A stretch of DNA of 64,000 nucleotides, from NCBI RefSeq assembly GCF_024693525.1, contig NZ_JAILKR010000057.1:5740-69739 (forward strand), in the 5' to 3' direction. The notes under the pieces were generated by a model. The model ran no database searches. It was not told where the DNA came from and saw only the letters and a list, made by a program, of their open reading frames with translations. This document shows, piece by piece, positions 23,401 to 31,496 of the stretch. This stretch comes from Selenomonas sp. GTDB lineage: Bacteria > Bacillota_C > Negativicutes > Selenomonadales > Selenomonadaceae. The stretch's first letter is position 1. Every line of letters starts with the position of its first letter. Position numbers and translations under genes: made by a program.

Positions 23401-23916
23401 TTTGACGAGCTTCGCCGGGAATTTGGCGACAAATTCCGCATTGTCGCTGAGGATTTGGGCATCATCACCGATGAGGTGGAACAGCTTCGCGATGCCTGCG
23501 GGTTCCCTGGTATGAAGGTGCTTCATTTCTGCCTGCACTTCAATGAGCAAGGACGGCTGGGGTGCGTGGTTCCGGAGAACAGCATTGTCTACACGGGAAC
23601 CCATGATAACAATACAACGGTTGGCTGGTACAATCAGGATATTGATGAATCCGTACAGGCAGCAGTGGCAGGACTGCTGCATGCCAAAGCTGACCGGCCT
23701 CAGGATGTGGCCGCCGGACTCATTGCCTTTGCTTATGCATCCAATGCTCGTCTGGCAGTTGTTCCCATGCAGGATATTCTGCATTTGGATGAGCGAAGCC
23801 GGATGAATACGCCGGGAACGGTAGGGCTGAATTGGAAATGGCGGTTGAAAGCGGATTACTCGCTGATGATTGAGGCGGAGGAATTAAAACGCCTTTGTGA
23901 AAAATACGAGCGCTGA
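20458..23916 (+). CDS. Fused GH13 maltodextrin hydrolase and GH77 4-alpha-glucanotransferase
   Basis: The 1152-residue product joins two complete enzymes. Residues 1 to about 655 are a neopullulanase/maltogenic GH13 enzyme: an N-terminal beta domain, QIFPDRFYRKGE, LDGVFSHTGSNSRYF, nucleophile region GWRLDVIDELPE, MIGEVWED and GSHDVQRA. From about residue 661 it is a full MalQ: GILLHPTSLPSKYGIGDLG, YSPYQSSSAFAGNPLLIDL, VRIDHFRGFESFWEVDG, EDLGIITDEV and TGTHDNNTTVGWY. It would trim and disproportionate glycogen-derived maltodextrins. The frame is continuous with no slippage sign. AAGGAGG precedes ATG 20458. It is the last gene of the glg cluster. Confidence 0.93.
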   Translation: MLGRNEVEHNSRNVYFRSQIGAAEAGSKIKLGIRLRTCQSIQSVLMRGWHDRFGEKLFTLTTKDDFSSEEKFYSITLDLPEKGCLLWYYFIITTADGTCYYGNNPEQLGGLGEVYDHVPPSFQITVYNKGAKTPDWFKHSVMYQIFPDRFYRKGEQIIPKKGAVYHADWSDDPCYYKDPDTKEIVAYDFFGGNLQGIKEKLGYLKKLGISVLYLNPVFESESNHHYDTGDYHKIDPILGTKEDFRELVQAAKEQGIRIILDGVFSHTGSNSRYFNRAGAYDTVGAFQSKESPYYEWYSFRNFPYEYDSWWNFNTLPNVNETTPSYMDFIIYDADSVLHHWMKEGIAGWRLDVIDELPEPFSQAFFAELKKTNPEAVMIGEVWEDASHKIAYGTPREYLCGQEMDSAMNYPFRDILFDFLLYRNDGRQAMRRFESLRENYPKENFYAMMNLIGSHDVQRAITILGEAAYYDGMPAVEQSRSKLDKDQYNLGVERLMMASLWQMTYPGVPCIYYGDEVGMQGFKDPYNRRPYPWGKGDPYLKRWYEKIIGLRKEHPALQTGVLLPILAEGDCIAYARVIRGGRDVFGKEEKDESFLAAFNRSRTETHILKMDVSDFAEGHFVDVTGSGNVYEVTRGRVELRLEPLTGVLLQHKRAPREYERQAGILLHPTSLPSKYGIGDLGKEAYKFVDFLKAAGQKVWQILPLGPVDNVGYSPYQSSSAFAGNPLLIDLNELIEKNWLTAAEARVPYVSNSSFIDFEWVQHFKRKCFKKAWTKFQHTMDKNQEYQEFCRQEADWLEDFSLFQAAKREFKGKEWSKWPEPIRSRDPKALADLRKRLADSIGMVKFEQYLFAMQWRRLHDYAKSQGIQIMGDMPIFLAGDSADVWANQKLFDLQEDGTANTVAGVPPDYFSATGQLWGNPQYDWQAMKGENYSWWKKRFHKLFELVDIVRIDHFRGFESFWEVDGKAATAINGRWVKGPGKPFFDELRREFGDKFRIVAEDLGIITDEVEQLRDACGFPGMKVLHFCLHFNEQGRLGCVVPENSIVYTGTHDNNTTVGWYNQDIDESVQAAVAGLLHAKADRPQDVAAGLIAFAYASNARLAVVPMQDILHLDERSRMNTPGTVGLNWKWRLKADYSLMIEAEELKRLCEKYER

Positions 23917-23938
23917 TTTTGTCAGCGGGCATGAAAAA

Positions 23939-23985
23939 GCCCCGCATAAGCTTGGATTAAGATGTCCAGCTTATGCGGGGCCTTG
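23939..23985. terminator. Terminator at the end of the glycogen operon
   Basis: GCCCCGCATAAGCT (23939-23952) pairs perfectly with 23968-23981 around a 15-base loop. It lies between the fusion gene and the convergent HD-GYP gene. Confidence 0.8.
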
Positions 23986-24006
23986 TTATGCCAAAATTTC
24001 CTTTTG

Positions 24007-25071
24007 TTATTTGGGATTGTATTCCGTAATCGTGAGCTCCGGATGTTCGTTGAGGTTGATGATTTCATCGGGAGAAATGCTCACGACGGGATGGGCGGCA
24101 AAGTCATTGGGATAGGCCGCAATGGTACCCTTTTCGCCATTGTTCAGTGTAACCCGTGAGCCCAGGAAGGCGTCTTTGATATGGGTGAGCACCGGAACGC
24201 AGACAGTGGGATCCAGGGACGTAAACATGTTTTTCGTAATCTGGGCGATAGCCGAGAATGGAGTCTGTTTTACGTAGCCTTCTCGTTCCGTGGTGATGTT
24301 GTCGTAGATATCGGCAATCATGATGATGCGGGCGTATTCGTGAATGTCAGCCCCCATGCAGTTGAAGGGGAAACCAGTGCCATCCATCCGCTCATGGTGC
24401 TGCATGGCAGCAAGCTTTACACCGTCGGAAAGACCGGGTTGGGCATTTAAGATATGATGGCCGTCCACCGTATGTTGGATATAGGCTTCATAGTCTTCTC
24501 CCTGAAGGTTGTTGACATTTTTATCCAGCAGGCGCTGCGGAAATTTCGTTTTGCCGATGTCATGGAGGAAGCCAGCCAGCATGATATCACGGCGTTTCGC
24601 CCGGTCAAAATGCATCCACTTCGCGATGACGCCGGACAGAATGGAAACGCGCAGCGAATGGTTGTAGATATCGCTGGCCAGGTGATTCAACTCATAAAGA
24701 TAGTCGATGGTACCGCTGTTGGACGCCATCGGGGCGATATCGCTTTTCATCAGGTTTTCGGTCTTCTCCACCGGAATGGTACCAGTGGCCCCGGTTTCCG
24801 CAAAGATGGAGCGGGCTTCCTGTACAACACCTTCGTATTCTTTGACGAAGGCATTGCCCCGGTTGAATATGGTGGAAACGGTCTGATAGTTCTGGCTGAG
24901 TTCATACTCATCCTTGACATAAACCACCGGGATATTCAAAAAAGTCAAACGGGTAATATGGGCTTTGGTTAATAATGTATCTTCAGATAAAACCACGACC
25001 ATGTCCGGATTGACGATGGTGCGGGCGAGAATCATTCCAGGTTTTAAATCCTCTACGGAAACAGCTCGCAA
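24007..25071 (-). CDS. HD-GYP domain protein, putative c-di-GMP phosphodiesterase
   Basis: The 354-residue protein has an N-terminal region (about 1-120) similar to the DUF3391-like or SAF-like heads of such proteins (MRAVSVEDLKPGMILARTIV), then an HD-GYP domain. The metal-binding HD is in AGFLHDIGKTKF and the signature stretch is QHHERMDGTGFPF, so GYP is GFP here. A C-terminal extension of about 60 residues contains a small beta segment (SRVTLNNGEKGTIAAYPND). No membrane helix or signal peptide is visible, so it is probably cytoplasmic. It would hydrolyse c-di-GMP. The start is TTG with AAGGAGGGG. It is transcribed against the glg operon. Confidence 0.9.
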   Translation of the reverse strand: MRAVSVEDLKPGMILARTIVNPDMVVVLSEDTLLTKAHITRLTFLNIPVVYVKDEYELSQNYQTVSTIFNRGNAFVKEYEGVVQEARSIFAETGATGTIPVEKTENLMKSDIAPMASNSGTIDYLYELNHLASDIYNHSLRVSILSGVIAKWMHFDRAKRRDIMLAGFLHDIGKTKFPQRLLDKNVNNLQGEDYEAYIQHTVDGHHILNAQPGLSDGVKLAAMQHHERMDGTGFPFNCMGADIHEYARIIMIADIYDNITTEREGYVKQTPFSAIAQITKNMFTSLDPTVCVPVLTHIKDAFLGSRVTLNNGEKGTIAAYPNDFAAHPVVSISPDEIINLNEHPELTITEYNPK

Positions 25072-25103
25072 ACTAATCCCCTCCTTAGACTACGGAAATC
25101 CGT

Positions 25104-25131
25104 ATTGTATACTATACTATTCGCCTTTCAA
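25104..25131 (-). promoter_or_regulatory. Promoter of the HD-GYP gene
   Basis: On the minus strand, TTGAAA, a 16-base spacer and TACAAT lie about 30 bases before the TTG start. Confidence 0.6.
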
Positions 25132-25186
25132 AGGAAAAAACCTGCCATTTGCGCAAAATAATATGATTTCGGTAAAAAAATAGTGC

Positions 25187-25216
25187 TTGACATTGTTTAC
25201 AGAGTTACAGTATAAT
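25187..25216 (+). promoter_or_regulatory. Strong sigma-A promoter of the amino acid ABC transporter
   Basis: Consensus TTGACA and TATAAT separated by 18 bases, about 50 bases before ATG 25270. Confidence 0.85.
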
Positions 25217-25269
25217 AGCATCATGTTAATCCTTTAATGAGATAAAGAAATGAAAAGGAGCGTTTCATT

Positions 25270-26073
25270 ATGAATTGGAGAAAACTTTTAGCATTTGGCA
25301 TGGCGGCGGTAATGACGGCGGCTCTTGTCAGTGGCTGTGGCAGTGATAAAGCGAAAGATGGCGGTTCTTCGGACGGCAAAAAAATCGTAGTGGGACTTGA
25401 TGATAACTTCCCGCCGATGGGCTTCAAAGATGAAAACAATGAAATCGTTGGTTTTGATATTGATCTGGCGAAAGAAGCTTCTAAGCGCTTGGGCCGTGAA
25501 GTGGAGTTCAAGGCTATCGATTGGTCCAGCAAAGAAGCGGAGCTCAAGAGCGGCCGTGTAGACATTCTTTGGAATGGCCTCGATATTACCGAAAAACGCA
25601 AGGAGAATATGCTGTTCTCCGACCCGTATATGGATAACCGTCAGATTATCTTCGTGAAGAAGGGCACAACGGGCATCAGCGACGAGAAGAGCCTAGCTGG
25701 TAAGGTGGTTGGTACCCAGAGTGCCGGCACTGCCGAAGAGTACATGGATAAATCGGACTTCTTCAAGAAGGACGTCAAAGAGGTTAAGAAGTATTCCGAT
25801 TATGTCTCGGCCTTCATGGATTTGGAAAATGGCCGGATTGATGCGGTAGTTGGCGATGAGATTACGGGGCGCTACTACATGAGCAAACATGCCGATTCCA
25901 TCGAAGCCGTTGATGCGGTCGTGGGTGAGGTCAGCGAATTTGGTATTGCTTTCCGCAAGGACAATCAGCAGCTTCGCGATGAAGTCCAGAAGGTTCTCAA
26001 TGAGATGAAAGCCGATGGCACCATTGCCAAGATTTCGGAGAAATGGTTCGGCAAGGATATTACGAAAAAATAA
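25270..26073 (+). CDS. Polar amino acid ABC transporter substrate-binding lipoprotein
   Basis: The 267-residue product has a lipoprotein signal with lipobox LVSGC (Cys at about residue 23), then a Ser/Gly/Asp linker and an SBP_bac_3 domain: IVVGLDDNFPPMGFKDENNE, VGFDIDLAKEASKRLG, and the C-terminal VQKVLNEMKADGTIAKISEK. It would capture a polar amino acid (glutamine, cystine or similar) in the periplasm and deliver it to the permease and ATPase encoded next. AAAAGGAG precedes ATG 25270. A hairpin after the gene probably keeps this binding protein more abundant than the membrane parts. Confidence 0.94.
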   Translation: MNWRKLLAFGMAAVMTAALVSGCGSDKAKDGGSSDGKKIVVGLDDNFPPMGFKDENNEIVGFDIDLAKEASKRLGREVEFKAIDWSSKEAELKSGRVDILWNGLDITEKRKENMLFSDPYMDNRQIIFVKKGTTGISDEKSLAGKVVGTQSAGTAEEYMDKSDFFKKDVKEVKKYSDYVSAFMDLENGRIDAVVGDEITGRYYMSKHADSIEAVDAVVGEVSEFGIAFRKDNQQLRDEVQKVLNEMKADGTIAKISEKWFGKDITKK

Positions 26074-26086
26074 AGTATGTGTATAG

Positions 26087-26115
26087 GAGGCAGGTCCATG
26101 GGCCTGCCTCTTTGC
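26087..26115 (+). terminator. Attenuator-type hairpin after the binding-protein gene
   Basis: GAGGCAGG pairs with CCTGCCTC around a self-complementary loop, followed by TTTG. It probably lowers read-through into the permease. Confidence 0.65.
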
Positions 26116-26144
26116 TTTACAGCAGCGGTGGTTTCGTGTATAAT
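26116..26144 (+). promoter_or_regulatory. Internal promoter for the permease and ATPase genes
   Basis: TTTACA, a 17-base spacer and a consensus TATAAT lie directly after the attenuator hairpin and 41 bases before ATG 26185. Confidence 0.7.
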
Positions 26145-26184
26145 TAGCGTATTAACGCTTTGCTACACTAAAGGAGATTGTTGG

Positions 26185-26829
26185 ATGGATAAGCTGCTGG
26201 ATACCTTCCTGTTGATGCTGGAAGGGTCAGAAATCACGCTGGAAATTTTCTTTGTTACCTTGGTTATTGCTTTGCCACTGGGCATGTTGGCAGCGTTGGG
26301 GCGCTTGTCCGCCCTGAAACCGTTGTCGCGGCTGGTGGAGTTCTATATTTGGCTCATGCGCGGTACGCCCCTCATGCTGCAGCTGCTGTTCGTTTATTTT
26401 GCTCTGCCTATGGTGGGAATCCGACTGCCGGATATCGCAGCAGCACTCTTGGCCTTTACGCTTAACTATGCGGCGTATTTTGCGGAAATCTTCCGAGCCG
26501 GAATTCAATCGGTACCGAAGGGGCAGTATGAAGCTGCCAAGACTTTAGGGATGAGTTATCCACAGACAATGCGCCGCATTATCCTGCCCCAGGTGTTCCG
26601 CATGGTTTTGCCGCCGGTCAGCAACGAGACCATCAATCTGGTAAAGGATACGTCGCTGGTCTATATTTTGGCGATGAACGATTTGCTGCGGGTGGCCCGT
26701 ACCATCGTTCAGCGGGAATTTGATATGACGCCTTTTTTGATTGCAGCGGTGTTCTATCTGGCGATGACTTTTGTATTGACGTGGGGATTCAAGAAACTGG
26801 AGGCATATTATGGCAAATACGACAACTAA
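26185..26829 (+). CDS. Polar amino acid ABC transporter permease
   Basis: The 214-residue inner-membrane protein of the HisM/GlnP type has five or so helices. Its signatures are [18 protein letters not shown] and the cytoplasmic EAA loop [20 protein letters not shown], which docks on the ATPase. ATG 26185 is supported by AAAGGAGA; an in-frame start at 26077 would place 36 residues over the hairpin and promoter, so I reject it. It overlaps the ATPase gene by 20 bases. As a homodimer it forms the pore. Confidence 0.94.
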   Translation: MDKLLDTFLLMLEGSEITLEIFFVTLVIALPLGMLAALGRLSALKPLSRLVEFYIWLMRGTPLMLQLLFVYFALPMVGIRLPDIAAALLAFTLNYAAYFAEIFRAGIQSVPKGQYEAAKTLGMSYPQTMRRIILPQVFRMVLPPVSNETINLVKDTSLVYILAMNDLLRVARTIVQREFDMTPFLIAAVFYLAMTFVLTWGFKKLEAYYGKYDN

Positions 26830-27592
26830 AGGCGACGTCATGCTGCGGATGCATGATATCCATAAATCCTTCGGTGCACTTGAAGTTCTGAAGGGAATTG
26901 ACCTGGAGGTACGCCGGGGAGAAGTGCTGGCAATCATCGGCCCTTCCGGGTCCGGCAAGAGTACCCTTTTGCGTTGCATCAACAAGCTGGAGACGATTAA
27001 CAGCGGATCTATTGAGATTGAGGGCGAGTTTTTGGCGGTCACCAAGGAAAATGGTGAAGCCGAGTATGCCGAAAACGCGAAAGAGCGCAAGCTCCTTGGT
27101 TGCATGGGCATGGTATTCCAGCAGTTCAATCTTTTCCCCCATATGACGGTTATGGAAAATCTCTTGGAGGCACCGATTCACGTGAAGGGCCTTAAACGCC
27201 AGGAGATTGAACCTTATGCCAGGGAGCTTTTGGCGAAGGTGGGCCTCTTAGACCGGGCTGATTACTATCCGTCCCAGCTTTCCGGCGGTCAGCAGCAGCG
27301 CGTGGCCATTGCCCGAGCCCTTTGTATGAAGCCGGATATCATGCTGTTCGATGAACCGACGTCGGCTCTTGACCCAGAGCTTACCGGCGAAGTGCTCAAG
27401 ACGATGCGGGAACTTGCCGAAGAGCATATGACCATGGTGGTGGTTACCCACGAGATGGCCTTTGCCCGGGAGGCTGCCAGCCAGGTTATTTTCATGGCGG
27501 GGGGCAATATTGTCGAGCAGGGGGAACCGGAAGCCTTTTTCGCACATCCCAAGGAGGAACGTACCAAAGCATTCCTTAATAATATGCTCTAA
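26810..27592 (+). CDS. Polar amino acid ABC transporter ATP-binding protein (GlnQ type)
   Basis: The 260-residue ATPase has Walker [11 protein letters not shown]-loop [17 protein letters not shown], signature [15 protein letters not shown], Walker [16 protein letters not shown] and H-loop VVTHEM, all in GlnQ/HisP order. An inserted acidic stretch of about 20 residues between Walker A and the Q-loop ([20 protein letters not shown]) is longer than in E. coli GlnQ. It drives import with the lipoprotein and permease just upstream. GGAGG precedes ATG 26810. Confidence 0.95.
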   Translation: MANTTTKGDVMLRMHDIHKSFGALEVLKGIDLEVRRGEVLAIIGPSGSGKSTLLRCINKLETINSGSIEIEGEFLAVTKENGEAEYAENAKERKLLGCMGMVFQQFNLFPHMTVMENLLEAPIHVKGLKRQEIEPYARELLAKVGLLDRADYYPSQLSGGQQQRVAIARALCMKPDIMLFDEPTSALDPELTGEVLKTMRELAEEHMTMVVVTHEMAFAREAASQVIFMAGGNIVEQGEPEAFFAHPKEERTKAFLNNML

Positions 27593-27620
27593 TCTATTGG
27601 ATTCTCTTTACAGGATTATT

Positions 27621-27645
27621 AGGCCTTCCCTAGGAAGGCCTTTTT
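27621..27645 (+). terminator. Terminator of the amino acid ABC operon
   Basis: AGGCCTTCC, loop CTA preceded by C, GGAAGGCCT, then TTTTC. Confidence 0.88.
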
Positions 27646-27659
27646 CGTACATAAGTTTC

Positions 27660-27688
27660 TTGATTTTTTAGAGGAGACATATGATAAT
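27660..27688 (+). promoter_or_regulatory. Probable promoter of the envelope cluster at 27.7-34 kb
   Basis: TTGATT, a 17-base spacer and GATAAT, 31 bases before ATG 27719. Confidence 0.5.
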
Positions 27689-27718
27689 AAAGTATATGTG
27701 CCTGTAGGGAGGGATTCG

Positions 27719-28900
27719 ATGAGACAGAGAATAATTCGTTTGATTCTTGTCACATTATATATGATGCTTTTCACCCTGCCGGCTTTCGCAGCTGATACGA
27801 ATTTTGGGCAGCGGGTAAGCGGCATGGCTGAGGTAACTGGCGTTCGAGTCAGTACAGAAGCAAATAAGACGCGCATCGTAATCGATGCCAATAAAGAAGT
27901 AACATACAAGGCGATGTCCCTAGGGGAGCCAGACCGCCTGGTGGTAGATATTCCCAATGCTTGGCTTTCGCCAAAGCTCAAGAAAGAGTATGGGGTGAAC
28001 AGCCGCTTTGTGGGGAAGGCCCGGGTGGCTCAGTTCAATCCCCAGACAGTGCGGATTGTGGTGGAGAGCAAGGTGGGCAAACAGAATCACAAGGTGTTTT
28101 CCCTAAAAGGGGGACCGGTAGCTGGCCGCGTGGTGCTGGATATCGGTGACCTGAGCGGGGATAACTCGGGGGCAAAGATTGACTTGCCTAAGAGTAAACC
28201 GACACCGGCACCGTCAACTAAGCCCACCACGAAACCGACGGCTAAGCCGACGCCGAAACCGGCTCAGAAACCGGAATCCAAGCCAAAGGATGATGTGGAT
28301 GGTGAACTGGCTGGTATTACGGGGTTGCGGGGCAGAAAGATTACCATTGACCCAGGCCATGGCGGAAGTGATTCCGGTGCCATTGGACCGACGGGAGTAA
28401 TGGAGAAGAGTGTTACGCTGCGGGTGGCCCAGGAACTCAAACGACTGCTGGTGGCCGAAGGAGCCACGGTCTATATGACCCGTGAGACGGATACGGAGGT
28501 TTCGCCTAAGGGGGCTGATGCCAGCGACATTGAGGAGTTGCAGGCCCGCTGTGATATCCCCAACCAGAATGGTTCGGATATCTTTGTTTCGATTCACATG
28601 GATTCTTTCACCAATGGTGCGGCGAAGGGAACAACCGGTTATTATTATTCCCTGGGATCTAAGCGTTCCCGGGAGTTGGCCGATAAAATCCGTTCCGGAG
28701 TCATTGACCAGCTGGGAACCCAGAGCCGTGGGACCCAGAGCAGTAATTTTTACGTTGTGAAGCATACGGATATGCCGGCAACGCTGGTGGAGGTTGCCTT
28801 TATCTCCAATCCGTCAGAGGAACGTCTGATGAACAGTGAAGCGGGTATCAAGAAAGCCGCGCAGGGTATTGCCGATGGCATTGCGGATTTCTTTGGATGA
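27719..28900 (+). CDS. N-acetylmuramoyl-L-alanine amidase with AMIN domain
   Basis: The 393-residue exported enzyme has a signal peptide (about residues 1-24, ending AFA), an AMIN domain (about 35-145) that targets division sites or peptidoglycan, and a Pro/Lys/Thr linker (about 160-195, repeats of KPT and KPA). It ends in an amidase_3 domain whose zinc ligands are in [13 protein letters not shown] (His), GVMEKSV (Glu) and VSIHMDSF (His), with the catalytic Glu in LVEVAFISN. It cleaves the stem peptide from muramic acid in the periplasm, typically for daughter-cell separation. ATG 27719 is chosen after TAGGGAGGG. The next gene overlaps by four bases. Confidence 0.94.
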   Translation: MRQRIIRLILVTLYMMLFTLPAFAADTNFGQRVSGMAEVTGVRVSTEANKTRIVIDANKEVTYKAMSLGEPDRLVVDIPNAWLSPKLKKEYGVNSRFVGKARVAQFNPQTVRIVVESKVGKQNHKVFSLKGGPVAGRVVLDIGDLSGDNSGAKIDLPKSKPTPAPSTKPTTKPTAKPTPKPAQKPESKPKDDVDGELAGITGLRGRKITIDPGHGGSDSGAIGPTGVMEKSVTLRVAQELKRLLVAEGATVYMTRETDTEVSPKGADASDIEELQARCDIPNQNGSDIFVSIHMDSFTNGAAKGTTGYYYSLGSKRSRELADKIRSGVIDQLGTQSRGTQSSNFYVVKHTDMPATLVEVAFISNPSEERLMNSEAGIKKAAQGIADGIADFFG

Positions 28901-30135
28901 TAGATAAGAAAGTGAGGATTCAACCTTTTATAATGGAAGAGAATAAGACGGAAATCGAACAGAACAACGAGACGCTGGAGCAGATGGCAGCGGCGGATAT
29001 GGAGGCACGTAAGAAGGCGCTCTATCGCCACAAGCTGCCGAAGAAATTGGAACTGTTGGATATGTTGGAGGCAATGACGAAAGCCGAGCTGGATGATATC
29101 CGCTACAATCTCAATATCACCGGGGCAAGCTCCCTTAAAAAGGCAGACCTTGCCGCGCGCTTGTCGGTGGAAATTGTTAAATTCTCCCAGCGCTGGTTCC
29201 CCTCGATTCTCGAGGAGGAATACGAGTGCTTCCAGCACTTGCTCAAGCATGATGGCCTGACTATGGAGTTCCGCGACGATGATGTTCGCCTCGATTATTT
29301 GCGGGGACTCGGTTTGGTGTCCTGCGGCGTCAAAGAGGATAAGCTGGCCTGGTATATGCCAAAGGAAATCCAGGTCGAGTTTAAAAAGCTGGATTCGGGA
29401 ACATTCCGCAGCCTGGCAGAGCTCAACACCGAGGTCACCCGGCTGGCCTCTGGCTGCCTGTTCTTTTACGGGTATATGAATTACGAACAGCTCTATGATA
29501 AGGTCATTAGCTATCTGGATGCAGCTCAGGCCGAGCAGGTTTCCTTTATGGATTTTGTCGGTGTCATGCTCAATGCGTCCTGTTGGACCAATACCCTGGT
29601 GGCGTTACCCCAGGGGGCAAAATATTATACGCTTATCGATGAGAATAAGCTGGAGGACGAACAGCGGGAGCATGGGAATCTGGATTTTGCGCCGTTGTCC
29701 TATAACCGGGTTTACGAAGCAGGCACGGAAGGCTATATCGATGCTACGGATGCCTATAAGGCCCTGGCACAGTTCTTCATGCGGGAACACGGCTGCGATG
29801 TTTTAAAGGCCGCCGATATTGTGGGGGAAATCCTCATTCTGTTGCAGAATGGAGGAAATATGCAGGAAGCTGTCGAATATCTAGATGAGCTTGGCTTGAT
29901 GAAGGATGACCGCAAGGCTGAGGCAATCGTGCCGCTGCTCATCGCCTTTAATAATTCGACGCATCTTTGGCCCCTTAAGGGCTATACGCCGGCAAAACTC
30001 ATGGCTAAGGCCGGCCGTGGCAAGGTGATTCCCTTTGAGGAAGTGCGCCGTCATAAGGTGGGCCGCAATGAGCCCTGCCCCTGTGGCAGTGGCAAAAAAT
30101 ATAAAAATTGTTGCTTGCATAAGGATGAAAACTAA
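28897..30135 (+). CDS. SEC-C motif protein with a Rho-N/SAP-like segment
   Basis: The 412-residue cytoplasmic protein ends in a SEC-C zinc motif ([18 protein letters not shown]), as in SecA tails, which binds zinc and often partner proteins. Near the N-terminus (about residues 55-90) [20 protein letters not shown] followed by a KKADLAARL helix resembles Rho-N/SAP-like nucleic-acid binding folds. The middle is helical and unassigned. The start is uncertain: ATG 28897 overlaps the amidase stop by four bases, and ATG 28933 is an alternative; neither has a strong ribosome site. A role in protein quality control or RNA binding is only suggested. Confidence 0.85.
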   Translation: MIDKKVRIQPFIMEENKTEIEQNNETLEQMAAADMEARKKALYRHKLPKKLELLDMLEAMTKAELDDIRYNLNITGASSLKKADLAARLSVEIVKFSQRWFPSILEEEYECFQHLLKHDGLTMEFRDDDVRLDYLRGLGLVSCGVKEDKLAWYMPKEIQVEFKKLDSGTFRSLAELNTEVTRLASGCLFFYGYMNYEQLYDKVISYLDAAQAEQVSFMDFVGVMLNASCWTNTLVALPQGAKYYTLIDENKLEDEQREHGNLDFAPLSYNRVYEAGTEGYIDATDAYKALAQFFMREHGCDVLKAADIVGEILILLQNGGNMQEAVEYLDELGLMKDDRKAEAIVPLLIAFNNSTHLWPLKGYTPAKLMAKAGRGKVIPFEEVRRHKVGRNEPCPCGSGKKYKNCCLHKDEN

Positions 30136-31490
30136 TGAAGCAGACTTATGGTTATCAGCAGAAAGCACGGCAGTTCTTTGCCGTGCTGCTGCCTATCTTT
30201 ATTACCCAGCTGTCACTTATGGCAACTGGGTTTTTCAATACGATTATGGCGGGCCATATCAGCCAGCAGGATTTGGCTGGCGTGGCGGTAGGGGTCAATC
30301 TGTTCCTGCCCTTCTTTGGCAGTGTTCTGGGCATTATATCCGGTTTAACGCCGACGATTTCGCAGCTTTATGGCGGCGGCCGGCAGGATAAGATTGGTTT
30401 TATCGTCAAACAGGGCTTTTATTGGGCCCTGGCCTTGGCTGTTTTATTTATAGCCCTAGGCTGGCTGGCGGTGCCCCGGATTTTGCCACTGCTGAATCTG
30501 GAGCCGAAGGTTCACTATATTACGGTGCATTATTTGTTGGCCGTTTCCTTTGGCATCGTGCCGATTTTTTTGGCAGGCGTTCTGCGTAATTTCATCGACG
30601 CCCATGGACATACGCGGCTTACCATGTGCATCACCATGACGTCGGTGCCGGTGAATATTGTTTTAAATTACGTCTTTATGTACGGGCTTTTTGGCATTCC
30701 GGCCTTTGGCGGTATTGGTGCCGGCATCGGTTCAGCCATTGCCTTTACGTTGAATTTGCTGCTCAATGTGCTGGTGGTCATCCATATTGAACCCTTTAAA
30801 AGCTATCGTATCTTTCATCATTTTCCGCGGCCTAAGCTGTCGGAATGGAAAAAACAGCTGGGGGTTGGAATCCCCATTGGCAGTACCATGTTTTGTGAAC
30901 AGAGCATCTTCGGGGCCGTGGGCCTTTTTATGACGGCTTATGGTACGGTGATTGTGGCCGCCCATCAGGCGGCGATGAATTTTACCACCATTGTCTACAT
31001 GGTGCCGCTGGCAGTCAGCATGACGCTGACCATTTTGGTTGGCTACGAAGTGGGGGCTAAGCGTTTTGCTGATGCGGCACAGTACATACGCCTCAGCCGG
31101 GTACTGACCATGATTTTTGTGGGGGCACTTGCTTTGCTCTTGACGCAGTTCAAGACCGAAATTGCCGCTTTGTATACGTCAAGCCGTGAAGTTCAGCCAA
31201 TCCTTACAGGCTTCTTGGTCTATGCGGTGTTCATGCAGGTATCGGATAGCATCAACGCGCCGCTGCAGGGAGCACTGCGCGGTTACAAGGACGTTCATGT
31301 GACGTTTTTGCTGGCCGTGTTGTCCTTCTGGATTATCGGCCTTCCCAGCGGCTGGCTGCTGGCCAATTGGACAGCAGTTGGCCCCTATGGGTATTGGATT
31401 GGCCTTATTGCCGGGGTGTTGGTCGGAGCCGTTTGCCTGCAGATTCGCATGGGGCAGGTGCAACGGAAATTTTCAGGTCAGGGGAGATGA
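30135..31490 (+). CDS. MATE-family multidrug/metabolite efflux protein
   Basis: The 451-residue inner-membrane protein has 12 predicted helices in two six-helix halves. MATE signatures include FFNTIMAGHISQQDLAGVAV near residue 36, GTVIVAAHQAAMNF and DSINAPLQGALRGYKDVH. The family exports drugs, metabolites or lipid-linked precursors with sodium or protons; the substrate is not readable. The start overlaps the stop of the SEC-C gene by one base (TAATG), so the two are translationally coupled. The following exported TPR gene starts seven bases after the stop. Confidence 0.92.
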   Translation: MKQTYGYQQKARQFFAVLLPIFITQLSLMATGFFNTIMAGHISQQDLAGVAVGVNLFLPFFGSVLGIISGLTPTISQLYGGGRQDKIGFIVKQGFYWALALAVLFIALGWLAVPRILPLLNLEPKVHYITVHYLLAVSFGIVPIFLAGVLRNFIDAHGHTRLTMCITMTSVPVNIVLNYVFMYGLFGIPAFGGIGAGIGSAIAFTLNLLLNVLVVIHIEPFKSYRIFHHFPRPKLSEWKKQLGVGIPIGSTMFCEQSIFGAVGLFMTAYGTVIVAAHQAAMNFTTIVYMVPLAVSMTLTILVGYEVGAKRFADAAQYIRLSRVLTMIFVGALALLLTQFKTEIAALYTSSREVQPILTGFLVYAVFMQVSDSINAPLQGALRGYKDVHVTFLLAVLSFWIIGLPSGWLLANWTAVGPYGYWIGLIAGVLVGAVCLQIRMGQVQRKFSGQGR

Positions 31491-31496
31491 TGCCTT

